NCBI GenBank assembly: GCA_003554375.1
Contig: PWGF01000361.1
Location: 1 to 23,480 of the forward strand
Source of the DNA: Spirochaetaceae bacterium
GTDB lineage: Bacteria > Spirochaetota > Spirochaetia > DSM-27196 > SKKC01
Direction: 5' to 3'
Length of the DNA: 23,480 bases
Position numbers and translations under genes: made by a program. This document shows positions 22,534-23,480 of this stretch, piece by piece. Position 1 is the first letter of the stretch. Each line of letters starts with the position of its first letter. Below the pieces are notes generated by a model. It was not told where the DNA came from. It saw only the letters and a list, made by a program, of their open reading frames with translations, and searched no databases.

Positions 22534-23417
22534 TGTCGCACCTCCGCCTGTACGTCTTCACGCCGCGTCAGAAGCCACCTGATACCCGTTATCAAGACCG
22601 CGCCGAGAACAATGAGCACCGCACCGATCGCGGTAGCTCGGCCGTACTGGGAAGCATGGAGACTCCGCTCCATCAGGATGCCGAGGGTGACCGTCCGGTT
22701 GGCGGGCCCGCCTTGGGTCAGAAGAAAGGTAGCCTCGAAGTGACGCATTCCAAAAGCCATGGCGAGGGTCATCGCAACTACGGCGATGTCGCGGACCATC
22801 GGAATCGTGATGTGCCGTTCCTGCTGGAGCACGGATGCCCCGTCGATCTCTGCCGCCTCATAGAGCGAAGGAGGAATCGACATGACCGACGCAAGCATTA
22901 TGATCATGAAGTATCCGATGTAGAGCAGCTGCTGCAGGATCACCGCCGGTAGCGCGGTCCGAATATTCCCCAGCCAGTTCGTCTGAAGCTGCGCGAGCCC
23001 GATCTGCTCCAGCATGGCGTTGAGCATCCCCCACTCCGCGTTGTAGATGGTGCTCCACATGATCGCTATCGCTACTTGCGAGATCACGTTCGGCAAGAAG
23101 TATACGGTTCGCAGAAAGCGCCAGGCGCGCGGCCGATGGGCCAGAATCATTGCCACCACCGCCGCCAAACCGACCTGGACGAACCCCAGAGAGAGCGCCC
23201 AGATCACGTTGTTGCGTATGGCAAACTGGAAGTTGCGACGCGAGAAGAGCCACCGGTAGTTCTCGAGCCCGATGAGCTCCATACTGCCGAAGCCCCGCCA
23301 CGAGGTCAGGCTAACGACAAACACGTAGACGATCGGATAGATAAAGAAAGCGGCGTACATTCCAGCGATCGGTAGCAAGAAAAGACCGATCCCTTTCCAG
23401 TGCTTATGCAACTCCAT
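22530..23417 (-). CDS. Sugar ABC transporter permease, MalF/MsmF type
   Basis: This 295-residue inner-membrane protein is the first gene of the visible permease pair. Transmembrane segments include FLLPIAGMYAAFFIYPIVYV near the N-terminus. The EAA loop is SLYEAAEIDGASVLQQERHI followed by TIPMVRDI. LTQGGPANRT near the C-terminus is a family signature. The ATG at 23417 has GGAGG four to five bases upstream. The binding protein usually lies upstream of msmF-like genes, which here would be beyond the right window edge. The 63 bases from 23418 to the edge show only short open frames and no recognisable C-terminus of a binding protein. Confidence 0.95.
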   Translation of the reverse strand: MELHKHWKGIGLFLLPIAGMYAAFFIYPIVYVFVVSLTSWRGFGSMELIGLENYRWLFSRRNFQFAIRNNVIWALSLGFVQVGLAAVVAMILAHRPRAWRFLRTVYFLPNVISQVAIAIMWSTIYNAEWGMLNAMLEQIGLAQLQTNWLGNIRTALPAVILQQLLYIGYFMIIMLASVMSIPPSLYEAAEIDGASVLQQERHITIPMVRDIAVVAMTLAMAFGMRHFEATFLLTQGGPANRTVTLGILMERSLHASQYGRATAIGAVLIVLGAVLITGIRWLLTRREDVQAEVRQ

Positions 23418-23480
23418 ACCGCCTCCATAGGTAACGCATCCCGCTCAGTCATTCCGAGGGACTACGGAGCGGCGGGAGGA

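Overview
The window looks like part of a GC-rich free-living bacterial chromosome, most likely a spirochaete (Spirochaetales, moderate confidence). The evidence is a sugar-binding protein with an AGQQEE-type mature N-terminus, a soluble-adenylyl-cyclase-like protein with TPRs, a FIST/GGDEF pair, a chemoreceptor and several TTG starts. No rRNA, tRNA, CRISPR array or complete insertion sequence was seen.

Left part (1-8.7 kb): two overlapping coiled-coil genes of unknown function (the first is cut by the window edge) converge on a minus-strand FIST sensor / GAF-GGDEF diguanylate cyclase operon. A divergent region with a structured leader precedes an orphan sugar-binding protein. A chemoreceptor follows after a 344-base gap that holds a large imperfect hairpin.

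Middle part (8.7-15 kb): a metal-efflux cluster consists of a shrunken FNR-type regulator, an almost consensus FNR box, an HMA metallochaperone and a P1B-type ATPase with a CPG motif. The ATPase carries a roughly 100-residue low-complexity insert. Next come a GC-rich gene-poor stretch, a short-chain dehydrogenase, an ankyrin-repeat protein and a DUF429 protein. The dehydrogenase, the ankyrin gene and the next cyclase gene each have a -10-like box 8-10 bases before the ATG and no Shine-Dalgarno, which suggests leaderless transcripts.

Right part (15-23.5 kb): a 1317-codon protein has the layout of mammalian soluble adenylyl cyclase (C1-C2-NTPase-TPR), and its two cyclase halves have complementary intact and lost catalytic residues. 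It ends at an in-frame TGA beyond which TPR-like coding sequence continues for 65 codons. It is followed by a less GC-rich type II restriction-modification cassette (beta-class, probably N4-cytosine methyltransferase plus XhoI/PaeR7I-family endonuclease) and a remnant of an AAA/DUF4143 ATPase. Beyond the cassette lies a degenerate second copy of about 105 bases of the cyclase 3' end, so the cassette sits between two direct copies of cyclase sequence. The window ends with the two permeases of a sugar ABC transporter on the minus strand.

The clearest points for follow-up are the cyclase with its nonsense codon, the repeat-flanked restriction-modification island, the mini-FNR regulator with its FNR box, the leaderless promoter cluster, and the low-complexity GC-rich expansions found in at least four genes and two intergenic regions.
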